A stretch of DNA of 64,000 nt from Mitsuaria sp. PDC51 (GTDB taxonomy: Bacteria > Pseudomonadota > Gammaproteobacteria > Burkholderiales > Burkholderiaceae_C), in the NCBI RefSeq assembly GCF_900113225.1, contig NZ_FOZE01000002.1:620001-684000 (forward strand), read 5' to 3'. Positions 32,075 to 41,010 of the stretch are shown here, piece by piece. The notes below the pieces were generated by a model that worked only from the letters and a program-made list of their open reading frames with translations, was not told the DNA's origin and did no database searches. How positions within the stretch are numbered: the stretch's first letter is position 1; every line of letters begins with the position of its first letter. A program made the translations under genes and the position numbers.

Positions 32075-34516
32075 ATGCCCTCGAAGCATTCCTCCGACAA
32101 CGAACCCTCCTTCGACGCCCCCTCCGATGCCGGCAAGGGCGCCGCTTCCAAGCCAGACAAGGGCGGCTCCCCCCGCAAGAAGGCCAAGGGGGGAGACAAA
32201 GCCCGGCGTCCCTGGTTCGTTCGAGCGCTGGGATGGCTGGTCGGGCTGATCCTGGCCGGCGCGGGCGCGGTGGTGTTGCTGGTGGGCATGGCCCTGGCGA
32301 TTGCCTATCCGCAACTGCCCGACATCAGCGGGCTGACGGACTACCGCCCCAAGCTCCCGCTGCGCGTGCTCTCCAGCGAGGGTCAGTTGCTGGCCGAGTA
32401 CGGCGAGGAGCGCCGCAGCTACTCCGACATCCGCGAGATCCCCAAGGTGATGCAGGACGCGATCCTGGCCATCGAGGACGCGCGCTTCTACCAGCACGGT
32501 GGCGTGGATTACCTGGGCGTGATCCGTGCCGGCCTGGCCAACGTCAGCGAGTCCAAGAGCCAGGGGGCGTCCACCATCACGATGCAGGTGGCCCGCAACT
32601 TCTATCTCTCCACCGAGAAGACCTTCACCCGCAAGATCTACGAGATCCTGCTGGCGCTGAAGATCGAGAGCGCGCTGCCCAAGGAGAAGATCCTCGAGAT
32701 CTACATGAACCAGATCTTCCTGGGACACCGGGCCTACGGGTTCGCGGCGGCCAGCGAGGTCTATTTCGGCAAGCCGCTCAAGGATCTGTCCATCGCCGAG
32801 GCCGCGATGCTGGCCGGGTTGCCGAAAGCACCATCTGCTTACAACCCGATCAACAATCCGCGCCGGGCAGTGTTGCGCCAGCAATACATCATCGATCGGA
32901 TGCTGGAAATGGGCTTCATCACGCCCGAGCAGCACGCCCAGGCGAAGGCTGAAAAGCTGCGCATCCGCCCGCCGCAGGAAGCGGCCAGCCACGCCGAGTA
33001 CGTGGCCGAGCTGGCGCGCCAACTGATCTTCAGCCAATACGGCGACGAGGCCTACACCCGCGGCCTGAACGTCTACCTGACGCTGCATGCCGACGAACAG
33101 GAGCGCGCCTACCGGGCGCTGCGCCGCGGGATCATGGATTACGAGCGGCGGCAGGTGTATCGCGGTCCCGAGGCTTACGTGGACCTGCCGGCCGACCCCA
33201 AGGAGTTGGACACCCGGATTGCCGAGGCGCTTTCCGACCACCCCGCCAATGACGAGTTGCTGGCGGCCGTGGTGCTGGAAGCCAGCCCCAAGCAGGTCGT
33301 GGCGGCGCTGCAGAGCGGTGAGTCGGTGACGATCACCGGCGATGGCCTCAAGCCGGCGACCTCCGGCCTGTCCGAGAAGGGCAATCCCAAGACGCGCATC
33401 CGACGCGGCGCAGTGATCCGTGTGATCAAGCTGGTCAAGAACAACAAGGACGAGTGGACGATCACCCAGTTGCCGGAAGTCGAGGGCGCGATGGTGGCAC
33501 TCAGTCCGAAGGACGGCAGCGTGCGCGCGCTGGTGGGTGGCTTCGACTACAACAAGAACAAGTTCAACCACGTCACGCAGGCGTGGCGACAACCGGGCTC
33601 GAGCTTCAAGCCGTTCATCTACTCGGCGGCGCTGGAGAAGGGCTTCAACGGCGCCACCATCGTCAATGACGGTCCGCTGTTCTTCGACGCCACGACCACG
33701 GGCAGCCAGCCTTGGGAACCGAAGAACTACGACGGCCAGTTCGATGGCCCGATGCCGCTGCGGCGAGCGTTGGCGAAGTCCAAGAACATGGTGTCGATCC
33801 GGGTGCTGCAGTCGGTGGGCGTCAAGTACGCGCAGGACTGGATCACGCGCTTCGGTTTCGATGCGGACAAGCACCCGGCCTACCTCACGATGGCACTGGG
33901 CGCCGGCTCGGTGACGCCGATGCAGATGGCGCAGGCGTATTCAGTGTTCGCCAACGGCGGCTACCGGATCGCGCCGCAACTGGTGCAGCGCATCACCGAC
34001 CACGCCGGACGCGTGCTGTATCAGCAGCAAGCGAAGCCCTTCGAGGATTCGCAGCGCGCAATCGAGCCGCGCAACGCCTTCCTGATGGACAGCCTGCTGC
34101 AGGAGGTGGCGCGCAGCGGGACGGCGGCACGCACGCAGGCCACGCTCAAGCGGCCCGACATCTACGGCAAGACCGGCACCACCAATGATTCGATGGACGC
34201 CTGGTTCGCGGGCTTCCAGCCGGACCTGGTCTCGGTCGTCTGGATCGGCTACGACCAGCCTCGCAAGCTGGGCGACCGCGAGACCGGCGGCGGACTCGCG
34301 CTGCCGGTGTGGATCGAGTTCATGCAGTACGCGTTGCGCAACACCCCGGTGCAGGAGATCCAGCCACCCGAAGGGGTGGTCAACGTCAATGGCGAGTGGT
34401 TCTACGACGAGTTCACCAACAACAACGGGGTGAAGGCGCTTGGCAACGAGGAGCACGTGCCGACGTCCGGCACCGAGGAAGAGAAGAAGAGCATCCTCGA
34501 CCTCTTCAAGCGCTGA
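32075..34516 (+). CDS. mrcA: Penicillin-binding protein 1A (bifunctional transglycosylase/transpeptidase)
   Basis: An 813-residue class A PBP, also called ponA. An N-terminal cytoplasmic basic tail (about 45 residues) is followed by a transmembrane helix at about 52-75. The GT51 glycosyltransferase domain includes AIEDARFYQHGGVDY and QGASTITMQVARN. An OB-like insert follows. The transpeptidase domain has the SxxK motif SSFK (about residue 510), SKN (about 568) and KTGTT (about 699). It polymerises and crosslinks peptidoglycan in the periplasm. The pairing with divergent pilM is a conserved arrangement. No strong ribosome site is seen before the ATG. A terminator follows the stop. Confidence 0.96.
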   Translation: MPSKHSSDNEPSFDAPSDAGKGAASKPDKGGSPRKKAKGGDKARRPWFVRALGWLVGLILAGAGAVVLLVGMALAIAYPQLPDISGLTDYRPKLPLRVLSSEGQLLAEYGEERRSYSDIREIPKVMQDAILAIEDARFYQHGGVDYLGVIRAGLANVSESKSQGASTITMQVARNFYLSTEKTFTRKIYEILLALKIESALPKEKILEIYMNQIFLGHRAYGFAAASEVYFGKPLKDLSIAEAAMLAGLPKAPSAYNPINNPRRAVLRQQYIIDRMLEMGFITPEQHAQAKAEKLRIRPPQEAASHAEYVAELARQLIFSQYGDEAYTRGLNVYLTLHADEQERAYRALRRGIMDYERRQVYRGPEAYVDLPADPKELDTRIAEALSDHPANDELLAAVVLEASPKQVVAALQSGESVTITGDGLKPATSGLSEKGNPKTRIRRGAVIRVIKLVKNNKDEWTITQLPEVEGAMVALSPKDGSVRALVGGFDYNKNKFNHVTQAWRQPGSSFKPFIYSAALEKGFNGATIVNDGPLFFDATTTGSQPWEPKNYDGQFDGPMPLRRALAKSKNMVSIRVLQSVGVKYAQDWITRFGFDADKHPAYLTMALGAGSVTPMQMAQAYSVFANGGYRIAPQLVQRITDHAGRVLYQQQAKPFEDSQRAIEPRNAFLMDSLLQEVARSGTAARTQATLKRPDIYGKTGTTNDSMDAWFAGFQPDLVSVVWIGYDQPRKLGDRETGGGLALPVWIEFMQYALRNTPVQEIQPPEGVVNVNGEWFYDEFTNNNGVKALGNEEHVPTSGTEEEKKSILDLFKR

Positions 34517-34540
34517 GCGGCCTGGCCGCCCCCAAATGCG

Positions 34541-34565
34541 AAGGCGCCCCGCGGGGCGCCTTTTT
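34541..34565 (+). terminator. Rho-independent terminator after ponA
   Basis: A self-complementary GGCGCCCCGCGGGGCGCC stem flanked by AA and followed by TTTTT, 25 bp after the ponA stop. It may also serve the convergent cyaY transcript. Confidence 0.85.
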
Positions 34566-34616
34566 CATGCTGTGCTCATGCCGGGCCTTGCGGCGCAGGC
34601 ATCCCGAGGTGGGCAA

Positions 34617-34964
34617 TCAGACGCCGATGAACTTCAGCGCCTTGGCGCCGTGGTGGGAGGCTTCCTCGGACAGCCGGGCGAAGAATTCCTGGCCGTCCTT
34701 GGTATCGCGCCAGTGGCCGTCGACGAATTTGAAGTGGTAGCCGCCGCGACGCGACGCGAGCCAGAGCTCGTGCAGCGGTGGCTGCGTGTTCACGACGATC
34801 TTGCTGCGATCCGGGAACTGCAGTTCCAGAAGTCCGCCGGTCCGATGCTGGTCGACGTCGATGACGTCGTCGTCGAGCCAGGCGTCGATCGTGGATTCGA
34901 TGCTGGCCAGCACGGCGTCGGTGCGTGCGTCGTATTCGGCGTCGGTCAGCGGGGTGGCGGTCAT
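34617..34964 (-). CDS. cyaY: Iron-sulfur cluster assembly protein CyaY (frataxin)
   Basis: A 115-residue bacterial frataxin that binds iron and tunes IscS-dependent Fe-S assembly in the cytosol. The acidic first helix with DAEYDARTDAVLASIESTID and WLDDDVIDVD forms the iron-binding ridge. The beta-sheet carries LELQFPDRSKIVVNTQPPLHELWLA and GGYHFKFVDGHWRDT. Length is normal. It is divergent from the lptM lipoprotein gene, with 36 bp between the two starts, and convergent with ponA. Confidence 0.95.
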   Translation of the reverse strand: MTATPLTDAEYDARTDAVLASIESTIDAWLDDDVIDVDQHRTGGLLELQFPDRSKIVVNTQPPLHELWLASRRGGYHFKFVDGHWRDTKDGQEFFARLSEEASHHGAKALKFIGV

Positions 34965-35000
34965 GTGCAGCGGGAGGCGGACTCGCTAGACTGCGAGCCC

Positions 35001-35219
35001 ATGAAGAACGTGAAGACGCGAAGTGTAGGCGCAGCCTGCCGGCCCGCTCGTCGTGGCGCCCCCAAGGCCCTGACGACCTTGATGTTGTGCGCCGCCCTGG
35101 CCCTCACGGCCTGCGGCCAGAAACGCCCGCTGCAACTCCCCCAGCACGCCAAGCATCCGCCCGCGGCCGCCGCCGCTCCCGCGCAGCCTGCCGCCTCCGC
35201 CGCCAGCGCCCCGAACTGA
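35001..35219 (+). CDS. lptM: Small LptM/YifL-type lipoprotein
   Basis: A 72-residue lipoprotein with an N-terminal basic region, a hydrophobic signal (LTTLMLCAALALTAC), a lipobox with Cys38 and then GQKRPLQLP, the invariant start of mature LptM. LptM helps maturation of the LptDE LPS-export translocon in the outer membrane. The tail is Pro/Ala-rich. The ATG at 35001 has no ribosome site, but TAGACT (34987-34992) lies 8 nt upstream, suggesting a leaderless transcript. In related genomes lysA usually follows; here it does not. Confidence 0.85.
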   Translation: MKNVKTRSVGAACRPARRGAPKALTTLMLCAALALTACGQKRPLQLPQHAKHPPAAAAAPAQPAASAASAPN

Positions 35220-35293
35220 CGCCATTTCACCCCGCCCCGCCCACACCCTCTCGAAGTCCTCGCCGTCCTCACCGAAGTCCTCGTTCTCACTTC

Positions 35294-35436
35294 GTGGGCA
35301 GGGCCGGGGCCGGCGACGAAGTCGTGCCGTCCAGACTGACTGGGCGCGTTCTGTCTGACCAAAGCGAGCCGCAGGCGAGCGGCGGGAGTTGAGCGCCTGA
35401 GGCACGACGGGAGTCGCCGGCCCCGGCCCTGCCCAC
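35294..35436. repeat. Large imperfect inverted repeat (about 35-bp arms, 72-bp spacer)
   Basis: The left arm (35294-35328) begins GTGGGCAGGGCCGGGGCCGG and ends GAAGTCGTGCC. The right arm (35401-35436) begins GGCACGACGGGAGTCG and ends GGCCCTGCCCAC, the near-perfect reverse complement. The spacer contains its own short hairpin (GCCGC-AGGCGA-GCGGC). The region separates lptM from the convergent dppF. It may be a REP-like element or a strong bidirectional terminator; no coding sequence is supported in 35220-35467. Confidence 0.75.
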
Positions 35437-35467
35437 GCCGCTCACCAGCCGAAGTAGGCCCCGGTCA

Positions 35468-36520
35468 TCAGATCCTCCCCTCCTCCACCGCATGGCAAGC
35501 GACCCGAACGCCGTTGAGTGCCAGCAGCTTCGGCCGCTCCGCACTGCAGCGCGAATTCGCATGCGGGCACCGCGGATGGAAGCTGCACCCGCTGGGGGGA
35601 TTGAGCGGATTCGGCACTTCTCCCTGAACGGGTGTCCGCGCCCGTCCTGACATGTGGATGTCGGGAATCGCGTCCAGCAGCATGCGGGTATACGGATGGC
35701 GCGGCGTGGCGAACAGTGCGCGCTTGTCTGCCTGTTCGACCAGCCGGCCGAGGTACATCACGCCGACCTGGTCTGCGACATGCCGCACCACGGCGAGGTT
35801 GTGGGAGATGAAGAGGTAGGTCAGTCCCTGCTTGCGCTGCAGGTCTTTCATGATGTTGAGGACTTGCGCCTGGACTGAGACGTCGAGCGCCGAGGTGGGC
35901 TCGTCGCAGACGAGGAACTCTGGTTCCGTGGCCAGTGCCCGGGCGATCGAGATGCGTTGCCGCTGCCCGCCGGAGAACTGATGCGGGAACTTTTCCGCGT
36001 CGGCTGGCGAGAGACCCACGGACTGCAGCAACTCGCCGACGCGGCGCTTGAGTCCATCGGCATCGCGCACCAGGCCGTGCTCGCGCAGCGGCTCCGCGAC
36101 GATGTCCTGCACTTTCCAGCGCGGGTTCAGGCTTGCATAGGGGTCCTGGAAGATCATCTGCATCCGGCGTCGCAAGGCCAGTGCCTTCGGGCCTTTCAGC
36201 GTGGTCGCGATGTCCTCGCCGTCGAAGCGCACTTCGCCCTGGGTCGGGGTGTACAGGCCGACCAGCAGGCGGGCGACGGTACTCTTGCCGCACCCGGACT
36301 CGCCGACCAATGCGAGCGTGCGGCCCTTTTCGATCGTGAAGCTGACGCCGTCCACCGCATGCACGAACTGCCGCGGCTTGCGCTCGACCACGCGGTTCAG
36401 CCACGGGGCCGACACGTCGAAGGTCTTGGCCAGTTCGCGCACCTCGACAAGCGCGGTACCGGGCGTCGTCGCCGCCGCATTGGCGTCCATCAGGTGGGAC
36501 GTCTCCGTCATCACGGTCAT
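35468..36520 (-). CDS. dppF: Oligo/dipeptide ABC transporter ATP-binding protein (DppF/OppF type)
   Basis: A 350-residue cytosolic ATPase. Walker A is GESGCGKST, the Q-loop follows, then the signature [15 protein letters not shown], Walker [15 protein letters not shown], and the OppF C-terminal oligopeptide domain with [14 protein letters not shown], a Cys-rich motif that may carry an Fe-S centre in this subfamily. It is the last gene of the dpp-type operon and its ATG overlaps the dppD stop by 4 bp. It energises import together with DppD. Substrate is unknown from sequence. Confidence 0.93.
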   Translation of the reverse strand: MTVMTETSHLMDANAAATTPGTALVEVRELAKTFDVSAPWLNRVVERKPRQFVHAVDGVSFTIEKGRTLALVGESGCGKSTVARLLVGLYTPTQGEVRFDGEDIATTLKGPKALALRRRMQMIFQDPYASLNPRWKVQDIVAEPLREHGLVRDADGLKRRVGELLQSVGLSPADAEKFPHQFSGGQRQRISIARALATEPEFLVCDEPTSALDVSVQAQVLNIMKDLQRKQGLTYLFISHNLAVVRHVADQVGVMYLGRLVEQADKRALFATPRHPYTRMLLDAIPDIHMSGRARTPVQGEVPNPLNPPSGCSFHPRCPHANSRCSAERPKLLALNGVRVACHAVEEGRI

Positions 36521-37524
36521 GCAACACCTCCCTGCACCGTGGCCAGGTCAGCCGCGTGCAGCCAGCAGGCCGCGTCGGTGGCGGCGGCCTTCATCAGTTC
36601 AGGGCGCTGCTGATGGCAACGATCGAAGGCTTTCGGGCAGCGCGGATGGAAGGCGCAGCCGGTTGGGATCGCATTGAGGCGAGGCATCGAGCCGTCGATC
36701 TGCACCAGCCGCTCGCGGTCCTCGTCCATCGCCGGGATCGAGCCCATCAGGCCCGAGGTGTAGGGATGGCCGGGGCGATGGATCACCTCCTGCACCGGAC
36801 CGATCTCGGCCACGCGCCCGGCGTACATCACCGCCACGCGATCGCAGGTCTCGGCGATGACGCCCATGTCGTGGGTGACCAGCATCACCGCCGCGCCCTG
36901 CTCGCGGCATACCCGCTTGAGCAAGGCGATGATCTGCGCCTGAATGGAGACGTCCAGCGCGGTCGTCGGCTCGTCCGCCACGATCAGCTTCGGATCCGCC
37001 GCCAGCGCCAGGGCGATCACCACGCGCTGCCGCATACCGCCGGAGAACTGGTGCGGGTACTGGTCCACCCGAGCCTCGGGCGCCGGAATGCCGGTCGCGG
37101 CCAGCAACTCGATCGCGCGGGCGCGTGCCTGTTTGGCCGTCAGCCCCAGGTGGGTCGTGATGGTCTCCACCAACTGGCGACCCACCGTGTACAGCGGGTT
37201 CAGCGAAGTGAGCGGGTCCTGGAAGATCGCGCCGATCTGTCGCCCGCGGATGCGCCGCATCTGGTCGGCGGGCAGGTTGTCGATGCGCTTGCCCTCGAGG
37301 AGGATCTCGCCGCCGGCGATGCGCCCGGGCGGTTCGAGCAAACCGATGATCGCGGAGCCGGTCAGCGACTTCCCGGCGCCGGACTCGCCGACGACGCCGA
37401 GCACCTCGCCCGGCGCGATGTCGAAGGACACGTCGTCCAGCGCCAGCAGCGTGCCGCGGCGGGTCGGAAATTCCACGCGCAGGTGGCGGACTTGCAGGAG
37501 AGCTGCGGTCATGGGGCCGTCCAT
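36517..37524 (-). CDS. dppD: Oligo/dipeptide ABC transporter ATP-binding protein (DppD type)
   Basis: A 335-residue ATPase with Walker A GESGAGKS, signature [15 protein letters not shown], Walker [15 protein letters not shown], and the DppD/OppD C-terminal domain ([16 protein letters not shown]). The listed ATG is 7 bp after the dppC stop; a second ATG four codons in (37512, [11 protein letters not shown]) is an equally likely start. Neither has a clear ribosome site. It forms the heterodimeric ATPase with the downstream dppF. Confidence 0.92.
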   Translation of the reverse strand: MDGPMTAALLQVRHLRVEFPTRRGTLLALDDVSFDIAPGEVLGVVGESGAGKSLTGSAIIGLLEPPGRIAGGEILLEGKRIDNLPADQMRRIRGRQIGAIFQDPLTSLNPLYTVGRQLVETITTHLGLTAKQARARAIELLAATGIPAPEARVDQYPHQFSGGMRQRVVIALALAADPKLIVADEPTTALDVSIQAQIIALLKRVCREQGAAVMLVTHDMGVIAETCDRVAVMYAGRVAEIGPVQEVIHRPGHPYTSGLMGSIPAMDEDRERLVQIDGSMPRLNAIPTGCAFHPRCPKAFDRCHQQRPELMKAAATDAACWLHAADLATVQGGVA

Positions 37525-37531
37525 CGAAGCA

Positions 37532-38494
37532 TCAGCGCAGGCGGGGATTGAGCGCGTCGCGCAGCCAATCGCCGAGCAGGTTCACCGACAGCGCGATCAG
37601 CACCAGCATCGCGCTCGGCCAGATGGTGATCCACCATTCGCCGGAGAACAGGAAGTCGTTGCCGATGCGGATCAACGTGCCCAGCGACGGACTGGTCGGC
37701 GGCACGCCGACGCCGAGGAAGGACAGCGTCGCCTCGGTCAGGATCGCGGACGCCACCTGCAGCGTCGCCAGCACCAGCACCGGCCCGGTGACGTTGGGTA
37801 GCACATGGCGCCACATGATCGCCAGCGGCTTGACGCCGATCACGCGCGCAGCCTGGACGTATTCCTTGTTGCGCTCGACCAGCGTCGAGCCCCGCACCGT
37901 GCGCGCGTACTGCACCCAGCCGGTCAGCGCGATCGCCAGGATCAGCACGGCGAAGGCCAGCGTGTCGTGCGCGTCTTTGAAGACCACGCGGCCGATGCCG
38001 TCGATCAGCAGCGCGATCAGGATGGACGGGAAGGACAGCATCACGTCGCAGATGCGCATGATGAAGGCATCGACCTTGCCGCCGACGAAGCCGGCCAGCA
38101 GTCCCAGCCCGACGCCGATGATCATCGACAGGATCACCGACGCCACGCCCACCAGCAGCGAGATGCGGGCGCCGTACATGATCGCGGAGAGCAGGTCGCG
38201 GCCCTGGTCGTCGGTGCCCAGCAGGTACTTGCTGGAACCGCCCTCGATCCAGGCCGGCGGCAGGCGCGAGTCCATCAGCTCCAGCGCGGAGAGATCGAAG
38301 GGATCGTGCGGCGCGATCCAGGTCGCGAAGAGCGCGCAGACCACGCAGCACAGGGCCACGAAGGCGGCGACCATCGCCGTCGGCGAGTGGGTGAAGGAGT
38401 GCCAGACGTCGCCGTCCAAGAAGCGGCTGAGCGCGTTGGGCGGCCGGGCAGCCGGCGCGCCGGAGGCCGGCGAAGGGGGAAGTGAGGCGGTCAT
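37532..38494 (-). CDS. dppC: Oligo/dipeptide ABC transporter permease (DppC type)
   Basis: A 320-residue inner-membrane permease. An N-terminal Pro/Ala-rich cytoplasmic segment is followed by an OppC-type first helix (AMVAAFVALCCVVCALFATWI), then HDPFDLSALELMDSRLPPAW, LGTDDQGRDLLSAIMYGARISL and the EAA-like loop with EYVQAARVIGVKPLAIMWRHVLPN. I chose the ATG at 38492-38494; the longer frame upstream has no membrane or family character. It follows the M20 hydrolase gene by 58 bp. Confidence 0.93.
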   Translation of the reverse strand: MTASLPPSPASGAPAARPPNALSRFLDGDVWHSFTHSPTAMVAAFVALCCVVCALFATWIAPHDPFDLSALELMDSRLPPAWIEGGSSKYLLGTDDQGRDLLSAIMYGARISLLVGVASVILSMIIGVGLGLLAGFVGGKVDAFIMRICDVMLSFPSILIALLIDGIGRVVFKDAHDTLAFAVLILAIALTGWVQYARTVRGSTLVERNKEYVQAARVIGVKPLAIMWRHVLPNVTGPVLVLATLQVASAILTEATLSFLGVGVPPTSPSLGTLIRIGNDFLFSGEWWITIWPSAMLVLIALSVNLLGDWLRDALNPRLR

Positions 38495-38552
38495 TCGGGA
38501 ATGCGGGCAGCGGGCTGTCGGATCGATGGCGAGCGGAACGCGCGGCGTCCGC

Positions 38553-39785
38553 TCAATGCGGCGGGAGAGGCAGGCCCTGCTCCACCAGCGCCGCGAACAG
38601 CGCGGAGCCCAGCGGCAGGATCTCGTCGTTGAAGTCGTAGCGCGGCTGGTGCAGGCCGCAAGGACCGCCCTGCCCCAGTCGCAGGTAGGCGCCGGGCCGG
38701 GCCTGCAGCATGAAGGCGAAGTCCTCGGAGCCCATGCTCGGCACCAGCTTGTCGTCGACGTTCTCGGCACCGACCAGCGACTGGGCCACGCGCACGGCGA
38801 AGTCGGCTTCGGGCGCGCTGTTGATGGTGGCGGGATACAGGCGTTGGTAGTCGACCTTCGCGCTCGCGCCGAAACCCAGCGCCACCGATTCGACCAGCCG
38901 CGTCATGCGCTCCTCGAGCAGTTGCTGCACCTCGGGCTTGAAGCTGCGGACCGTGCCGGTGATCTGGGCCATCTCGGGGATCACGCTGAAGGCGCTCGAT
39001 TCGCCGGCCTGCATCGAGCACAGGCTGACCACCGCCTGCTCGATCGGCGCGATGTTGCGCGACACGAGGCTTTGCACCGCCGTGATCACGTGGCCGGCGA
39101 TCAGCACCGGATCGACGCTCAGGTGCGGATGCGCACCATGGCCGCCGCGGCCTTGGATGGTGATGGTCACCCGATCCGCCGCGGCCATCATCGCGCCGCG
39201 GTTCAGGCCGATCTTGCCCGGAGGCAGATGCGGCCAGTTGTGCATCGCGTAGATGGCCTCGACCGGGAAGCGCTCGAACAGGCCGTCGGCGATCATCTCG
39301 CGCGCGCCGCCGTAGCCTTCCTCGCCGGGCTGGAACACCAGCACCGCGGTGCCCGCGAAGCGCCGGGTCTGCGCCAGGTAGCGCGCCGTGCCGACCAGCA
39401 TCGCGCAGTGGCCATCGTGCCCGCAGGCATGCATCAGGCCGGGTGTCGACGAGCGCCAGGCGAAGTCGTTCTGCTCGCGCAGCGGCAGCGCGTCCATGTC
39501 GGCGCGCAGGCCGAAGAGGCGCGGCTTCGCATCGGGCGCCGCGCCGGGCACCGGCTGGCCATGGATGGTCGCGACGATGCCGGTGCGGCCCAGGCCCTGG
39601 TGGATCTCGTCGACGCCACAGGCCTTGAGCGCCTGCACGATGCGGGCCGCCGTGCGGTGCTCCTCGAATCCGAGTTCCGGCATCGTGTGCAGTTCGCGGC
39701 GCAGGGCCACGAGCTCGCCGCGCGCCTCGAACAGCCGCTGGTAGGTGCCCGCCGCGGTGGCGGTCAGGTGCTCCGGAGCGTTCAT
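38553..39785 (-). CDS. M20-family metallo-amidohydrolase (hippurate/N-acyl-amino-acid hydrolase type)
   Basis: A 410-residue M20D peptidase-like enzyme that removes acyl groups from N-acyl amino acids or similar amides. Metal ligands are visible: RADMDALPL, MHACGHDGHCAML (C121, H123), FQPGEEGYGGARE (E155/E156) and the C-terminal GSEDFAFML. A dimerisation domain sits between about 195 and 310. It is embedded in the ABC transporter operon, starting 1 bp after dppB ends and before dppC, which suggests that the imported compound is hydrolysed by this enzyme. The exact substrate is not known; HipO-like is the closest description. Confidence 0.9.
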   Translation of the reverse strand: MNAPEHLTATAAGTYQRLFEARGELVALRRELHTMPELGFEEHRTAARIVQALKACGVDEIHQGLGRTGIVATIHGQPVPGAAPDAKPRLFGLRADMDALPLREQNDFAWRSSTPGLMHACGHDGHCAMLVGTARYLAQTRRFAGTAVLVFQPGEEGYGGAREMIADGLFERFPVEAIYAMHNWPHLPPGKIGLNRGAMMAAADRVTITIQGRGGHGAHPHLSVDPVLIAGHVITAVQSLVSRNIAPIEQAVVSLCSMQAGESSAFSVIPEMAQITGTVRSFKPEVQQLLEERMTRLVESVALGFGASAKVDYQRLYPATINSAPEADFAVRVAQSLVGAENVDDKLVPSMGSEDFAFMLQARPGAYLRLGQGGPCGLHQPRYDFNDEILPLGSALFAALVEQGLPLPPH

Positions 39786-39786
39786 G

Positions 39787-40764
39787 TCAATGCGCGCCGC
39801 CGCTCACGCGCAAGCGCGGATCGACGGCGAAGTACAGCAGATCGACGACAAGGTTGATCACGACGAAGATCAGCGAGATCAGGCACAGATAGGCCGCCAT
39901 CACCGGGATGTCGGCAAACTGCACCGCCTGGATGAACAGCAGGCCCATGCCGGGCCATTGAAACACGGTCTCGGTAATGATCGCAAAGGCAATCAGCGAT
40001 CCCAGCTGCAGCCCGGTGATCGTGATCACCGGCACCAGCGTGTTCTTCAGCGCATGACCGAAGTAGATGGTGCGGTCGCTCAGGCCGCGGGCCCGCGCGA
40101 ATTTGATGTAGTCAGCGCGCAGCACTTCCAGCATCTCGGCGCGCACGATCCGCATGATGAGCGTCAGCTGGAACACCGCCAGCGTGATGCCCGGCAGCAA
40201 CAGGTGGCGCAGGCCATCGGTCGTCAGCAGCCCGGTGCTCCAGGCGCCGAACATGACGACCTCGCCCCGGCCGTAGCTTGGCAACCAGGCCAGTTGCACC
40301 GCGAAGATCAGGATCAGCAGGATGCCGATGAGGAAGGTCGGCAGGGCCACGCCCAGCAGCGACAGCGTCATCAGCACCTGCGAGCCGAAGCTGCCGCGCC
40401 GCAGCGCGGCGTAGACGCCCAGCGGGATGCCGAACACCAGCGCGATCACCGCGGCCGTGGCGGACAACTCGAGCGTCGCGGGGAACCGCTCGGCAATCAG
40501 CGCCGAGACCTTGCGGCCCTGCTTCAGGCTCACGCCGAACTCGCCCTGCACCGCATTGCCGGCGAAATGCGCGAACTGCACGGCGAAGGATTGATCGAGG
40601 CCCAGGTCCTTGCGCAGTTGCTCGCGCTGCTCCGGCGTGGCGTCCTGTCCGAGCAGGTTGTTGACCGGATCGCCGACGTACTGGAACAGCATGAAGGCGA
40701 TGAAGGCCACCGTCAGCATGACGACAACGGCCTGCGCCAGGCGGCGAAGAATGAAAACCAGCAT
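39787..40764 (-). CDS. dppB: Oligo/dipeptide ABC transporter permease (DppB type)
   Basis: A 325-residue inner-membrane permease. The start MLVFILRRLAQAVVVMLTVAF is the classic DppB first helix. It continues with DPVNNLLGQDATPEQREQLR, the EAA-like loop (YIKFARARGLSDRTIYFGHALKN) and the C-terminal YFAVDPRLRV. The chosen ATG (40762-40764) has CGGAGG 11 nt upstream. It is the first gene of a five-gene operon. No gene for a periplasmic binding protein is present upstream, where a porin lies behind a terminator. Confidence 0.94.
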   Translation of the reverse strand: MLVFILRRLAQAVVVMLTVAFIAFMLFQYVGDPVNNLLGQDATPEQREQLRKDLGLDQSFAVQFAHFAGNAVQGEFGVSLKQGRKVSALIAERFPATLELSATAAVIALVFGIPLGVYAALRRGSFGSQVLMTLSLLGVALPTFLIGILLILIFAVQLAWLPSYGRGEVVMFGAWSTGLLTTDGLRHLLLPGITLAVFQLTLIMRIVRAEMLEVLRADYIKFARARGLSDRTIYFGHALKNTLVPVITITGLQLGSLIAFAIITETVFQWPGMGLLFIQAVQFADIPVMAAYLCLISLIFVVINLVVDLLYFAVDPRLRVSGGAH

Positions 40765-40945
40765 GGACGATGGCCTCCGGCGACGGCTTGGGCGAGTCGG
40801 CTCGTGGCCTGCCCTGGCACGACCTGACCCCGGAGGCAAGACGCTTCAGAAGTCAACGATCATCGAGGAGCGTCCAGCGCCCGGCAAGTGGGTTACTCCT
40901 TAACGCAGCATGAACGCGACGTCGTCTCACCGTCGCGCGCCAACG

Positions 40946-40969
40946 AAAAAACCGCCCGAAGGCGGTTTT
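40946..40969 (-). terminator. Rho-independent terminator after porin 1
   Basis: Read on the minus strand: AAAACCGCC-TTCG-GGCGGTTTTTT, 42 bp past the porin stop. The UUCG-type tetraloop and U-run are textbook. It separates the porin from dppB. Confidence 0.9.
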
Positions 40970-41010
40970 CCAAGTGGCCAGCGAGCGCGGGTTGCGCCCG
41001 CATGCCGGGA

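Noticed and set aside
35220-35467. Several short open frames across the inverted repeat region
   Set aside because: They have no start signals or family resemblance and are produced by the GC-rich repeat arms.
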